From: Lamellibrachia columna
Taxonomy: Eukaryota; Annelida; Polychaeta; Sabellida; Siboglinidae
Length of the DNA stretch: 64,000 nt
Reading direction: 5' to 3'
Assembly (NCBI GenBank): GCA_963662155.1
Contig: OY759262.1
Coordinates: 10,891,000 to 10,954,999 of the forward strand
This document shows positions 33,511-45,259 of this stretch, one piece after another; position 1 is the stretch's first letter; every line of letters begins with the position of its first letter. The notes beneath the pieces were generated by a model that did no database searches, was not told the origin of the DNA, and worked only from the letters and a program-made list of their open reading frames with translations. Position numbers and translations under genes: made by a program.

Positions 33511-34159
33511 TGTGTCACTTGCGATAAGGTGACAGTCGTTTATAAAAGCATTGAGAAATGGAGTAAAAAGACTGGGGTTCTTAATATCCGCATTAAAATC
33601 ACCAATGATGAATATATTGGTTGATTCAAATTAATCGCTTATGGCCTGGATTTTGCCAAAAATGTCTAGATATTCATCAGCATTGTCATCAGTCTGATAG
33701 ATAGATAGACATTAAGAAGTAGAATAGTGGCGTTAGAGCTGGTAATTTTTAGACCCAGGAGTCTCTTCTCGTCAGCATAAATCAACGATAAAGGGGTCGA
33801 GTGAACGCCTCCATAAAAAGCAGAGTCCACCATGAGGACGTCCACTCAAACCATCACCATAATCAATGGATGTAATTCCTCTGGCGTTAAAGTCAGAGTG
33901 AACAGAATTAAGGAAAGAAAGGCTCTGTTTAGAGAGCCAGTGTTCCTGGACAGCAAGTATATCTAAAGAGTTTAAGATGTCAACCACGTCAAAAGAACTG
34001 TTCGGTATACTTCTGGAGTTAAAGGAAGCAATATGGAGGGGAAAGTCTATAAGTGTGTTGAATCTGTTAGTGTGTGTTTCCTAGGTGGGAAATACCGTCC
34101 AATCTTTGTTCCAGCAGGCCAGAGATCTGCGTCATAGAGCAAGTTAGGTTTAGGAATGT

Positions 34160-34570
34160 CAACACACAGCTTGAAAGAAGAATATGAGTTGTGTCGGGTT
34201 GGTAATCGCTCACATGAGCATTTCAAACTCAAAGTTGATGACACGTATGTATATAATTCAGTGCTTGGACTACTCGGCCCATGGACAACTCGGCCTGGGA
34301 CAACTCGGCCCAGTTCGAGACAGCTCGGAGTTCCGAGACAGCTCGGCTCCGATTTTGAGACAACTCGGACCAATGATAAATGATATGATGGCGCTTAGTT
34401 AGAGATAGGTCGGCCCAGGTAAAAGATTACATTGCCCCCAGTAGGTAGGTGTACTATAATTATGGAGTCCACTCTATAATGAATGTATACACTTGTATAC
34501 GAAGATAAAAAAGTTTACCTTAAATAATCTCTAGAAAGTCAAAATTAAAACACACACGAAGCATTTTATA
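34160..34570. other. Short direct repeats, no gene
   Basis: At 34270-34375 the string ACAACTCGG(CC/AC) and its variant ACAGCTCGG recur five or more times (a degenerate minisatellite of about 15-20 bp). No gene is supported. Confidence 0.5.
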
Positions 34571-34573
34571 TCT

Positions 34574-34664
34574 TTATTAATGATAATAATATTTTATTAA
34601 TAATAATAATAATATAGATACATTATTTAATTATTATTATTAATAAAAATATTATTATCATTAA

Positions 34665-34738
<74 letters not shown>
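34574..34738. repeat. 37-bp near-perfect palindrome followed by (TA)n
   Basis: The left arm at 34574-34610 starts TTATTAATGATAATAATATT; the right arm at 34630-34667 is its reverse complement with one extra base. The spacer is about 19 bp. A (TA)n tract of more than 60 bp follows directly. This can extrude a cruciform. Confidence 0.85.
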
Positions 34739-34742
<4 letters not shown>

Positions 34743-35096
34743 AATTAGGGTATTGACTATTGTAAGCAGTTCGCGTGCGAATGCTACAATACGCTCTGCC
34801 AGGTCCTCAGGTACACATCCATTACCTAAATCATTTGTTCCGATGTCAACCAGAACGACAGTTGGTACAATTACCCACACCGCTCTCAGTTCATGAAAAA
34901 GGCGATCCACGGTAAGTCCCCCTTTCCCTCGGAAAACGACCTTTCCAAACATATCAGCAAGGTCAAGATCTCGTCGATAGTACCTGTGCCGCTCCCCACC
35001 TACCTCACAGACTTGGCACACGTGGTGCATCCTACGCACAAAACTGTGCCCTATCACCAGCAATATCGGCTTTTCCATATTCTGGAAAGATTGCAC
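34739..35096 (-). pseudogene. SGNH-hydrolase-like fragment ending in a (TA)n tract
   Basis: The frame contains ILLVIGHSFVRRM (a GDS-like block with the nucleophile Ser in GHS), then FRGKGGLTVDRL and VVLVDIGTNDLG (block III). It continues AERIVAFARELL and then reads only Tyr-Ile repeats from the (TA)n tract. The C-terminal Asp/His block is missing, so it is 3'-truncated. An ATG is available at MEKPILL (about 35078). Such proteins are common in animal transposons; no partner is identifiable. Confidence 0.6.
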
Positions 35097-35099
35097 AAA

Positions 35100-35599
35100 T
35101 TGTTAAGTTTGCGTGCCTATTCCCTACATTTTTAGAAGTGCAGTATTACCACACTGTTCTTAGTGCACACACCACCGATGTTTTACCAGTGTTGTGATTC
35201 ACGACAGAAACCACGAGGAGGTGACAATGTGAACCTTCTGTCTATGTATGTGAGTATGCGAGGATGTTTGTATGAGTGTACGTTTGAGTACATCATCATA
35301 AATAGTATGTATATATTATGCTATACGTATATATTATATGCTGACCTTCTATACTTATATAAATATTATACATTTATGCTATACATCGTACATTATATAT
35401 ATATATATGCTATATCCATGTCACTATTAATAAACAATCAACCTACGTAAATAAATATTATATATTATGCTATATATTAAGCTATATATTGTACATATAT
35501 ATATATATAAGATAAATAGCATTTGCCCTAACGTTTAGTTATAATTTATTTACTCTGTCACATACTGTTTGAACCAGGATCGCTCTGGTACAGACAGAG

Positions 35600-35600
<1 letters not shown>
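35100..35600. other. A+T-rich spacer with TA-rich runs
   Basis: This contains ATATAT-rich segments. A short piece at 35160-35225 is similar to 38690-38760 (minus-strand reading CHLLVV in both). No gene is supported. Confidence 0.3.

Positions 35601-35664
<64 letters not shown>
35600..35664. repeat. (TA)n microsatellite
   Basis: An uninterrupted TA tract of about 64 bp lies immediately after the last recognisable codons of the Mutator-like fragment. Confidence 0.95.
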
Positions 35665-35670
<6 letters not shown>

Positions 35671-35689
35671 CATGTATATGTATATACAT

Positions 35690-36232
35690 ATACATATTAG
35701 AACTGACACAGCTTGATGCTGAAGTGGCTGACCTTCCATCCATGAACTTCCATCCCTAATGAACTCATGAATCTTGTCCTTCGTTTTGTTCCACATAGTA
35801 CGGGACACAGGTGGAGGCATGTTCATCTCTCCGAGGAGACGCACAGCTTGTTGTCGGTTGCGGCCAATGCTAAACATGGCCATCTCAAATCTGGTGTTGA
35901 CACTTTCACCATCAGGCTGAGAGTTCAGTTTGTAAGTGTGGCCACAGTCATGATTCATGCACTCAAATGACAGAGAACTTCGGAGTCCAGCAATGTCCTC
36001 TGTGACAGTATACCCATGACCACCGCAGTTAGGACAAGTGTAAGCACTGACAAAGTTCACCAGATTTCGCACATCTATCAGTCTGTACCCATCAAGTTCA
36101 GTGACAACACTTCTCTTCTTGGTGTACTGTAGTTTCTATTCAGAAGCACACGGCTTGGCAGTTTCTTTCAATGGTCGTGTATACTTGTTGCCATAAAATT
36201 TCCGCTTCTTTGTGGGCTTTGCCCGTGGCATG
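35690..36232 (-). pseudogene. Mutator-like transposase, N-terminal domain only
   Basis: The minus frame starts at ATG 36232 (MPRAKPTKKRKFYGNKYTRP) and has an in-frame TAG at 36138-36136. It continues GYRLIDVRNLVNFVSAYTCP, a CPNCGG...CMNHDCG zinc-ribbon-like pair, VNTRFEMAMFSIGRNRQQA and NMPPPVSRTMWNKTKDKIHE. This layout matches the N-terminal part of metazoan Mutator-like transposase domain proteins. The DDE catalytic region would follow at lower coordinates but the sequence enters the (TA)n tract. It is thus broken by both a stop and a truncation. Confidence 0.65.
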
Positions 36233-36239
36233 ATGACAC

Positions 36240-38640
36240 TCGAGTAGTGACGAACCTGGAAAGTAAACAGTGTGATAAATTATTCAGTTATGCCAAAAGT
36301 AATCAAAAGGTAGTGAAATTAGCTTGCCTCAGCTAAATTATCTGAATAATAACACTACTTTGACAACATTTTGCAGTAAAAACACCATCAATTAAATGTA
36401 TTGGAACTATTACAACATGGTCACAGGCCTAGACCCCCTAGACAGCCCCAGTCAGGATACTAGTTAGTCACTTGTCTGACTTAGTGACCTGCCCCGTCTA
36501 GGCTAGTTAGACTGGCAGTAGGCAAACATACTCGCCCCGCTCTTCGTCTCTGGGGCGAAAGGCCTGACGTGCATTTGCTAAAGCGCCATTTTGGCAGTTC
36601 CGTAGCCATTTGGCTACGGAACTAATAACTTAAGTTTTAAAACCGATACGCACTAACCGTTTCACATGTGTATTCTGTGACATACCACCGACAATTGGGC
36701 GTCAAGAAACTGAAGAAATGTGCTCCAAATAATTACTTATGAGTACTTTTATCGGTGACATAGAAAACATTTCACAATTAGCCGCCATACTGTGCACGTG
36801 ATGTTGCCTTTTGGTCACATGATCAAACGCGATTTCGTGTAGAATGAGGCCAGAAGCACAGACATAAATAAAACACCCGTTAGTAAGTTAGTAGTTTATA
36901 GGGGCATTATTAATGATGTAACTCTATGGCCAGCAGACGGCAATTCTTAGCGTGACCTTATATAGATCTATGGAAATCCCGCGTGCTATTCTCGCTCCCA
37001 ACAACATCCGGTTATATACAAACCTTGACAAGCACATGCGTTATGACAAAAAGGTAATAATTTCACACTTTTACATGGTTATTGTCAGGTAACTTTAGTG
37101 ATATACATATAAGAATGCATACAGACACGAAAGACGTGTTTATTGCTCTGTTTATGGCGTTTTTGTAAGGTTTCACGTTTCATGAAAATACTTACGTTTC
37201 GGCCGAGCGAGATCTTCGCCGTACTAGTAGCAACAGCCAGATAGAAAAACATTGTAGGGCGATTGACTTTGCCTAGACTGGCAGTGCCATGCCCGTGACA
37301 TTTTTCGTTGCTAATTGAACAAAATAAAAACTGTACTAGTTTCTGCATGCTAGCACTAACAAATGCATAGAGTACAACCATTCGCGAAAGGTCAGGATAT
37401 TTAATATGCATGCATACATTGGACAAACTCGTGGTGCAGTTCATGCAGAAATTACAAAGAAACACGTTAGAAGGTCCGAATCAACTTTGAACATTTGAAA
37501 CTGCCGGGTCTATGGGAGCGTAAAAAACACAACTGCACACTTGGAATTCAAAACGCACAATGAAGACCCAACTGCCCGTTTTCACTACATAATATAACGG
37601 GGACGCTCCACATAATGACCATAACGACGTGTCCACCTTCCCACGATGTTAACGGTCAAGCAATTCGAAGTGATCATTGCGCTACTAGGACCGCCCATCC
37701 TCGCGGGGTGTTTGTAATAATGAAACTGAGCTAGCTCAGATGTGGAAGCAGAGAAGCAAGGAATATAATAATTTTCATTGCTACAAAAGCAGTTAGCAAG
37801 GATTGTCAGAAATGTATACTATTGCAATTATACAAAATGGATTATAATGTGAATTGCATATATTAAAGCTATCTGATTTTGTAAAACTAAAAACTCCCAA
37901 TATAATGTGTGAAACAAACAAAAAGTTGTTACCAAATAATATGCTGTGGTTTATGAACAGTTTATGACACAACACGTGAAAACTTAAGACAGTTATTTGC
38001 AAGAATGACTCTAAAAGCCAAATGTATATCTGTACAAGGTATACAATTATGAAATAAGCAAATTTGGACATATGCAATATAAAATGCGAGAACATGTACT
38101 GTCCATGTGAATACATTTATTCAAGTAGTGGTCCCATGATGGTGCGACAGCTACTATGTTATGTAATGTAATATTCTACATTCTTATGGGTTTGATGGGT
38201 TTAACATAGAAAACTACTATCCCACTGGAGAAAAAATTAGATAACAATGAGAGGAAGCGTGTAACTTGTTATGTTCATTACCTTGTTGCACTAACCAACA
38301 TTGTCTAGGCTGTCAAAGAAGTACCTTTTGAAATACCAGAGACAGCAAAGGAGGCTCAGTTGTAGACCATTCCGAAGACATGACAATGTTCCTGCTGCAC
38401 ATCATTGTTCACAACAGCAAATATGGGTCGGACTGCAAACGTCAATAATGCAACCGAGCCAAATATGTGTTTCCTTCATAACAATCAGGCTCCATATCAC
38501 CATCATTTAAGACGTCAAGCTGAATGATGTGGCAGTCTAATATTTAGTTGGTATCAACCACATCTCCCTTTTGACACCAAACCGTGTACCTACCATCTCG
38601 AGTCAGCAACCGATGACTTCACTGACCACCAAGCCACTAT
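36240..38640. other. No gene recognised
   Basis: This is over 2 kb of unassigned sequence. Open frames at 37085-37465 (minus), 37793-38116 (minus) and 38301-38510 (plus) show no domain, splice or repeat support. A C/T-rich segment with repeated CTAGAC/GTCTAG-like motifs lies at 36430-36520. Confidence 0.25.
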
Positions 38641-39740
38641 AAAACAAACACAATATCCACAGTTGACAAAATAGTGTCAGTATGCGCTGTTCTTAGTTCA
38701 CACGACAGCAGTTTGCTGTCGTGATCCACAGTAGGAACCACGAGAAGGTGACACGCGCTTTTCCCACCACAAGTATTGTGTGCATGCAGTATAAGTGTGA
38801 AAAGTTGTGCCTGAAACTGAACCATCTCCATCATTAGCTAGGATACCGCTACCAGTGGTCATTGGGGCCCATCTCTGTATCCTTTCAGAATATGGTCGAA
38901 GATGTTAGCAACATATCCTATAGAAAGATACATTTCATAATATTAGTATTTTCGTTTACTTTAACATGTTCTCAAGAAAATTGTACTTCTAAAACAAATG
39001 GAATTTTTTTTTGTCGAATATGAATTAATTAAATATAATTTTGGAAGAGCATAACATGTCACCATATATAGGCTATGTCAAAGCTGGTGTGTTTGGTCGC
39101 AAAATTATTGACAAGACTGCAAAAAACCTAACCCTAACCCTGGTCTGGTGAGTTTCCTGACATCTTGCAGCACATTCTTGAGTAACAGTTCCTCCTGCAA
39201 TATTACTGCAACCTTAGAACCTGAAAATAAAATACTACAAATATTACATATTGCAATATTTTGAGGATTTATTAGGAGTATGGAGATATGAATATTATAA
39301 GATTTGTCCAGTTAATGTCAAAATGGGTTATTCTGTATGAGAAAATTTTCTGTATATTCTAAGCTAAAACTTAAAAAAAAAAACTGTACATGTCTATGTT
39401 AATTTGTATTCAGTAGTGGCTTCATTACCTGGAACAAGCCACTCTGGTTTGGTTTGTACCCAAAATAATTTAATTGTTAATTGAATTAAAGTTAATTGTT
39501 AATTTAATTGGACAATTTGGGAGGTTAAATTAATTGGAACATTTCTGATTTAATCGTAATTTAATTAATTAACTTTTCAAGTTAATTGCCCCATGCAAGG
39601 TAGTTTATGCAAAACTATCAGTAACTTTAATAAATGCATTTGTTATATGTAAATGCATCATTACAGTTGTAGATTTTAGTGATAATTACTATCGTAGGTA
39701 GTCCTTGAATATATGGTATTAAACTACGCTGAGTCAATAT
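38640..39740. other. Unassigned; A+T-rich TTAATT block
   Basis: Minus-strand 38834-38637 contains CHLLVVPTVDHDSKLLSCEL, related to a short piece at 35160-35225, but I cannot place it. At 39465-39590 a TTAATTG/CAATTAA-rich block resembles 45670-45830. Confidence 0.25.
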
Positions 39741-39754
39741 TATTGACCCCTAAT

Positions 39755-39990
39755 GGCTTTTGCTGGTTGGTGAATAAATAATATTTGCATGGGATCTTTT
39801 ACTTCGCCTGGCATAGACACCAGATAGAAGGGACCAATGGCTTTTACTGTCTCTTCCGAAAGACACAGGCAAAGTGGGGTAAACGAAATTGCCCAAGCTA
39901 TGAAACGGCGGAGGGGGTATCAAACCCCGGTCCCTTCGACCAAAAGCTCGGCGCTCTATCACACGACTACCGTGCCACACTAATGTTGTA
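39755..39990 (-). mobile_element. Candidate tRNA-derived SINE
   Basis: The minus strand starts TGGCACGGTAGTCGTGTGAT and AGAGCGC (box A-like), with GGGGTTTGATACCCC (box B-like) about 45 bp later. It continues with GACACCAGA/GGGATC-type motifs seen in several animal SINE bodies. The tRNA-like head is diverged, with no intact cloverleaf, so this is a retroposon rather than a tRNA gene. Confidence 0.45.
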
Positions 39991-40294
39991 TTGAAAATCT
40001 CAGAGGAATGGAAAACCAAAAATGTACACAATAATACTAACTCTTCATCAATGGACTCCTCATCATTGGTCTCTTCTGCAGCATCCAGAATAGAGAGGTC
40101 AGATGGTTTCTAGTCACTGGATGACTGTACTGGTGACGACAAGATGAAGGGAGAGGGCGATGGTGGCTCAGCTGGAGTCTTCTTGGGTTTAGACATTAGA
40201 CAGGGTGGCTCAAGTTGAATGTCGACAGAGGTATCATCCAAGCTGTACTGTGACCCTGTGTCACATGTCACCACCATGTCTGTCTGAATCTCTG

Positions 40295-40870
40295 GAATGT
40301 AGAATAATCATTTATGCAAAAAGAAAGTTCATAATAATTATGTATATTTGCTGACATAGAGACTACACGCCAAAGATGTAGTGGTAATAATGCTGAGAGA
40401 AATACAATTGTGATCTATTTTCTTGTACGGTATATAAATGTACTAATACTTATGTTGGTAAAGACAGACATTCATGACACAATTCTTTACAAATATTAAT
40501 GATGTTTTCATTCACATTTCCACTGTCTTTTGGCTTCATATATCAGGCACTGTCTTATTTTTAATAGACTTGTCTGGTTTTTGGTCTGCAGGTGGTATAA
40601 ATCTACCACAGTTGCTACAGGGCTTTCACAAAACCATAAAATTATGATATACTGATGGTCTCACCAGGCTCGAGCTCCCTCCCTAAAATTGCATGCCATA
40701 ACCTGTGAACATTTTTAACAGTTAGCTTGAAAATTGTAGATTTTGGGTCATCTTGCCCATGTTAATTTCCCTGCCCTTTCCGCCTGCAACTATAGATAAA
40801 ATATTATGTGTCATTTTTGTAATAGTGGGTAGCAAAAATTCGCAATTGAATTGTTGCACAATTATTCTGA
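40295..40870. other. Intronic-looking sequence
   Basis: No exon is recognised between the two supported blocks of the unknown pseudogene on this side of the minisatellite. Confidence 0.25.
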
Positions 40871-40879
40871 TATTTGACA

Positions 40880-41520
40880 CATGGCTGGAAATACCACACA
40901 CATACATATAGCTGGAGACACCACACACAGACAGATGGCTGGAGATGCCACGCACAGACAGATGGCTGGAGACACCACACACAGACAGATGGCTGGAGAC
41001 ACCACACACAGACAGATGGCTGGAGACACCACGCACATACAGATGGCTGGAGACCCCACGCACAGACAGATGGCTGGAGACACCACGCACAGACAGATGA
41101 CTGGAGATACCACACACAGACATATGGTTGGAGGCACAACACACATACACATATCAGGCTGGAGATATATGGCTGGAGGCAATTCACACATACTGATGGC
41201 TGGAGACACCACACATTAAAACATGGTTGGAGACACCACACACAGACACATGGCTGGAGACACCACACACAGACACATAACTGGAAACCCCACACATTAA
41301 CACATGGCTGGAGACACCACACACTAACACATGGTTGGAGACACCACACACTAACACATGGTTGGGACAGACACATGGTTGGAAACACCACACACATACA
41401 TATGGCTGGAGACACCACACAAAGATACATAGCTGGAGACACCACACACAGACACTTGGCTGGAGACACCACACACAGACACATGGCTGGAGACACTACA
41501 CGCAGATATATGGCTGTAAC
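40880..41520. repeat. 27-bp minisatellite, about 24 copies
   Basis: The unit ATGGCTGGAGACACCACACA followed by CAGACAG recurs at 27-bp spacing (for example 40934, 40961 and 40988), with more divergence toward 41520. Because 27 is divisible by 3 and the unit lacks stops in several frames, long artificial ORFs appear on both strands. They should not be annotated as genes. Confidence 0.9.
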
Positions 41521-42689
41521 CAGTTAGTCGTACTACATAAAACAGGATGGCATAAACCGTAACCAGTTAGTCGGACCACATAAAGTCCAGTATTGATGAT
41601 TGGTCAACATTACATTAATGCAAGTAACGATACCTTTTGACAAGTTTGTACAATTTTGAAGAATTCATATAACATCTCAAGATGTGCCTTACCTTAATGA
41701 CATCTTCACCAAAGTAACCTTCAAACGGCCTGTATTTGAACATTGTGACAACCCAGGCTAGCTTGCATGTTGCAAAATCCGTACCACATGTGTTTGGCAG
41801 TGACACCTCCAGTATAGTGACCGAATCAGAAATTAGTTTGGTGAGTTTATTCCACAGAGGATGCCTTATATCGCAGGGCTGTGAGCAGTCTTGTTCAATG
41901 AGGTTGATGATCTTTACTTGGCGGCACAGCGTCAGATTACCATGTTGAGGTGGATCAAACTTCAGTGATACATCATCAGTGTTGTCAGGATTATAAGCAG
42001 GAAGGATGTAAGCCATATCTGGGGAAGATGAATACTTCCCACTGTTTTCTTGCATTGTTACCATGGTGACAGATGATGGGGAAAGACACCACATCCTCTC
42101 TCAAACATCTGAAGAGTAGGAGAATCTGATGTATTCCTTATGATGACTAACAACTTGCCTTCAACAAAGAGTGCTGGCTCCTCATCAGTCCTGTGTTCCC
42201 ACACAGTGAAGTAGCAGTTTCCCTGTAGCAGTTGGCACACGGAGTATAAGTCAACATGCCATCAAGAGCCAGACTCAGTTGAGAAACATCTGTCACACAA
42301 ACACAAACACTTCAGCTGTAACCCACATGTCACACAAACACATCAAGAAAACTGTTATGTTGGAACTTAACCATGTTGGAACTTAACCATGGAACTTAAC
42401 CATTGATATATTAAATCAATGGTAACCTGACTGACGAATTGGTCAAGAAATTTAATTGATGAGAAACTCTAATAGTTTAATAATCCAACATTACAATAAT
42501 CAATATATTCATCAATGAGTTGTTCAAAAAAGTTATCCATCAACGTATTAAAACAACCAATCAGCTAGCCAACACATGAAATTACCCATTCTGTTGGTGA
42601 ATGAATGTATCAGAACCTCTGTTATTGGATAACTATAACTGTTCAATATACCAGTGCTTCTCATTTCAAAGTCTCCTTTACACAAGTTG

Positions 42690-44540
42690 TGCAACTTTAT
42701 TTTAACATCTGTCTAAAAATGTGCTGTATTATGGGGGATATCTCTTTAGCAGTTTTCTTTAGTATTTTTGCAGGAATGTCGGATGGCCCTGGCGCTTTGT
42801 TGGAGTTTAGAGCTACAAGCTGTTTTATGATGCCGCTCCGATTTCTAGGGTTTGAATTGAGGGAGATGGTGATGGGCCTTTTGTTGGGATAGGAAGTTGT
42901 TCATTTGTAAAAAAAATGATTTGAAGAGGTCATTGAGAGCATTTGCTTTGTCATGGTCGGCTGTTTTCAAGTCGTTATTTACTTTTAGTACTGGAATGCC
43001 AAGATTTTTTGTTTTATTTTGTTTTGTCTGATGAAAGACCAACATTGTTTTGGATTTGTCGTCAAACTTTTTCCCATGTTGTTAATGTAACTGTTATAGG
43101 ATTTGGTCACTTCTTTGATGGATAATTTTCTTAAATTTTCCCAATGTTTTTTTGGCTTTAGCATGAGTTTTGTCCCTTTTTCTCTGTAGGCTAATAATGC
43201 TTCTTGTGGTTCAGTGTAGGTGTTGTTTAGATTTTGTCATGGGGCTAGCGATGGATTCTCCTATCAGGTTAGTGTAGTGTTTATGAAAGAAGTCCCAATT
43301 TGAGTTTACATCTTGTTTATCTGGTTTTCGAGTAAAGTACTGCTGAGCAAGCTGGGTGCATTTCGCTTCAAGGAATTCCCAGTTTGCAGATCTGTAGTTG
43401 TATACTTTGTGTGGTGGTTTGTTTTTTCTGAGAATGGCTTCATGATCACTAATGCCAGCCACTGTGTTTATGGTGGAGATAAGGAATGGGTTTGATGTAA
43501 GTACTAGGTCTAATATATTTCCGGAATCTAATCGGTTGGGTTCATTTACTATATTAACTAGTCCAAATTCCACAACTATTTCAATTAGTTTGTTATGTTT
43601 CACAGTTGTTTGTTGGTTTGTTGCACACACATTCTCTCAGTCAATGTCAGGAAGGTTTAGATCTCCAGCTAGAATGACAGATGGGGTATCTTGTAGCTAC
43701 GGTATAGAATGGAGAGAGATTCATGTAAGGCTTCTAGAGATGTGTAGTCATTTGGAGGTCTGTAGTAGGATGCCAGATAGATATATAGCTTTTTTATGCA
43801 CAGAGTGTATTTTTGATCAAATAATTTCACAGGTTGTGTTTAGTTTGTCTTGGGGGCTGCTATAATGTCATTTCGGAGTGCTATAAAAACACCTCCACAG
43901 TGGATGTTACGATATTTTTGGATTGCTTAAGAATTTGTGGGGAGCACATAGTATGTGGGGATACTTGAGTTGAGTTTGGTTTTAACTAGAAAGATTATGT
44001 CAGGGTTTGTTGAGTTTATTGTTGCCTGCCATAGGGATACTTTGTTAGTGCTCTTGATGCTGAATGCAGTTTATCAGCAGTTTAGGTTTACTTGTTATCT
44101 TTGCTCGGTCAGGAGTAGACGTATCAGCTGGATTTGGTGCAAATGTAGGATTCGTATCATCAGAGATATTTGTGTAGTCACTGCTGTGTGGAAGTGACTC
44201 AAGGACTGAGTTAGGGTTTGGAGTATTAATGTTGCTGGTGAATAGATACACAGAAAAGTTTGGCAATCCACAGCAAGAACAGAACCAAAGCACACTACGA
44301 TATTTTAATTGTTCTTATGTGGTGTCATTAATTTGGACACATGCAGTATGGTACGAACTGTCACATTGATCACACTGTATGGCATGGTGGTGATCATGTA
44401 CCTCATGGCTGCAGGTGCCACATGGATATTTTGGAGAGGGATCTGGGGTGGGACCAGGGTTTGTGTGAATGTACCCTGCTTGTATTATAAGGCCACATAT
44501 ATATAATAGAGATAGGGTATAGGGCTTAGTTGGCATCATT
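42690..44540 (-). mobile_element. PHD-containing LINE remnant, 3'-truncated
   Basis: The minus strand starts AGYIHTNPGP and a PHD-like finger (CGTCSHEVHD, IQCDQCDSSYHTACV) at 44539-44315. It continues with degraded endonuclease (43630-43211: VNEPNRLDSGNILDLVLTSN, AGISDHEA) and a linker (43045-42845). The start of RT is NKAPGPSDIPAKILKKTAKE near 42770. It then ends abruptly near 42690, before the RT catalytic core. The PHD finger followed directly by an APE domain marks another LINE lineage, distinct from the other two in this window. Confidence 0.75.
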
Positions 44541-44559
44541 TTGTTTTTTCTTTGTGGTT

Positions 44560-45255
44560 GAGAACGTTGGGAATGGTGGCAGGTTTCTTGTCAGCATGGC
44601 TGAGAATGTTGTTGTGGAATCCTCATTGTTGGTGGCAATTTGATACAGGTACAGAGGCGAGAGTGGTGTAAAATAAAGTGGTTTTGAATTTTCTTGTGAA
44701 AGTATGTATTAGTAGATGTTTGCTATAACTTGCCTTTAGAGGGCTAAAGTCACATTAGATTAAATATGTACTAAACTGTTTAAAAGTGCATGTGCACGGT
44801 TTGGGCTAGTGCGAACATAGACAGATAGTCAGTAGGAAATCTAGATGTGTGTTATGTCTGTGGTCCTCGGCTGACTCAGGAACTCTGGGTATATGAAAAT
44901 ACAGGGGTGGCAATAAAGCACCCAAAGAAGGGCCTGTTTCTTAGTACAAGATGTGATAAAAACAGGGTAGGATTAGAAATTCTAAGCTAAGTGTATCTAG
45001 TTTATATTTATAACTAATACACAGTATATTGAAATTTAAATACATGCACTATTTTTAGTTGTGTTGGGGATGATTTGGGTTTCGCGAGTTTTAACGACTA
45101 CAGTTTACATCCGTCATCTTGATTTGTTCAATGTTAAGCAAGGTAAACGCAGCTGATTGAGTAAATTTGGTTTAGGAACGTGTGATCTCTAACGTTATAA
45201 CACGATTATATTCTGATTTTGACACTGTTGCATATCTGTAAGATTGGGGTGTAAA
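44560..45255. other. No gene recognised
   Basis: This is unassigned sequence between the LINE remnant and the 40-bp minisatellite. Confidence 0.25.
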
Positions 45256-45259
45256 GAGC

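Larger units (their letters stand above)
31040..34160 (-). mobile_element. Decayed APE-type LINE of a second lineage, about 3.1 kb
   Basis: The minus strand begins with the C-terminal part of an ORF1-like protein (HNSYSSFKL, then DLWPAGTKIGRYFPPR). ORF2 follows: endonuclease start LHIASFNSRSIPNS near 34030, VQEHWL, GDFNADI near 33600, SWLDHVFTTH and SDHLPLCFS. The RT parts follow from about 32650 to 31378. The 3' end reads GGGCTCTTGCCTGAAATAAA and then CATTATTATTATTATT at 31038-31075, an AATAAA with an ATT-repeat tail. Frames change near 33700, 33210, 32685, 32485 and 32415. The ORF1 end and tail differ from the CR1/L2 element, so this is another clade, which I do not name. Confidence 0.8.
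40042..42290 (-). pseudogene. Broken multi-exon gene of unknown family
   Basis: From the 5' side, about 42290-41693 encodes VSQLSLALDGMLTY in one frame, then SVCQLLQGNCYFTVWEHR and LFVEGKLLVIIRNTSDSP in another. A third frame gives MAYILPAYNPDNTDD, NLTLCRQVKIINLIEQDCSQ and MFKYRPFEGYFGEDVIK, then donor GTAAGG at 41692. A later exon at 40042-40291 (acceptor TTCCAG, candidate donor GTTAGT) encodes EIQTDMVVTCDTGSQYSL and a Pro/Ser-rich acidic tail with an in-frame TAG at about 40110. At least two frameshifts and one stop are visible. The protein looks conserved in style but I do not recognise it. The 27-bp minisatellite lies in the intron. Confidence 0.45.

Noticed and set aside
34047..34383. 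Overlapping ORFs on both strands rich in Leu-Gly-Pro-Ser
   Set aside because: They derive from a degenerate ACAACTCGG minisatellite and show no domain, except for the LINE ORF1 end on the minus strand.
37085..38116. Minus-strand ORFs of 107-126 codons
   Set aside because: No domain, splice support or repeat relation; lengths are expected by chance in this much sequence.
39126..39142. Telomere-like CCTAACCCTAACCCTG
   Set aside because: Only two to three repeats; too short for an interstitial telomere tract.
39900..39985. Functional tRNA gene
   Set aside because: Box A/B-like motifs exist but no paired acceptor stem or intact anticodon arm; it fits a SINE head better.
40880..41520. CRISPR-like array
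   Set aside because: Repeats abut at 27 bp with no unique spacers, in an animal genome context; it is a minisatellite.
40804..41527. Long open frames on both strands (up to 230 codons) rich in Cys/Val/Ser or His/Thr/Gly
   Set aside because: They are produced by the 27-bp minisatellite, whose length is a multiple of three and which lacks stops in several frames.
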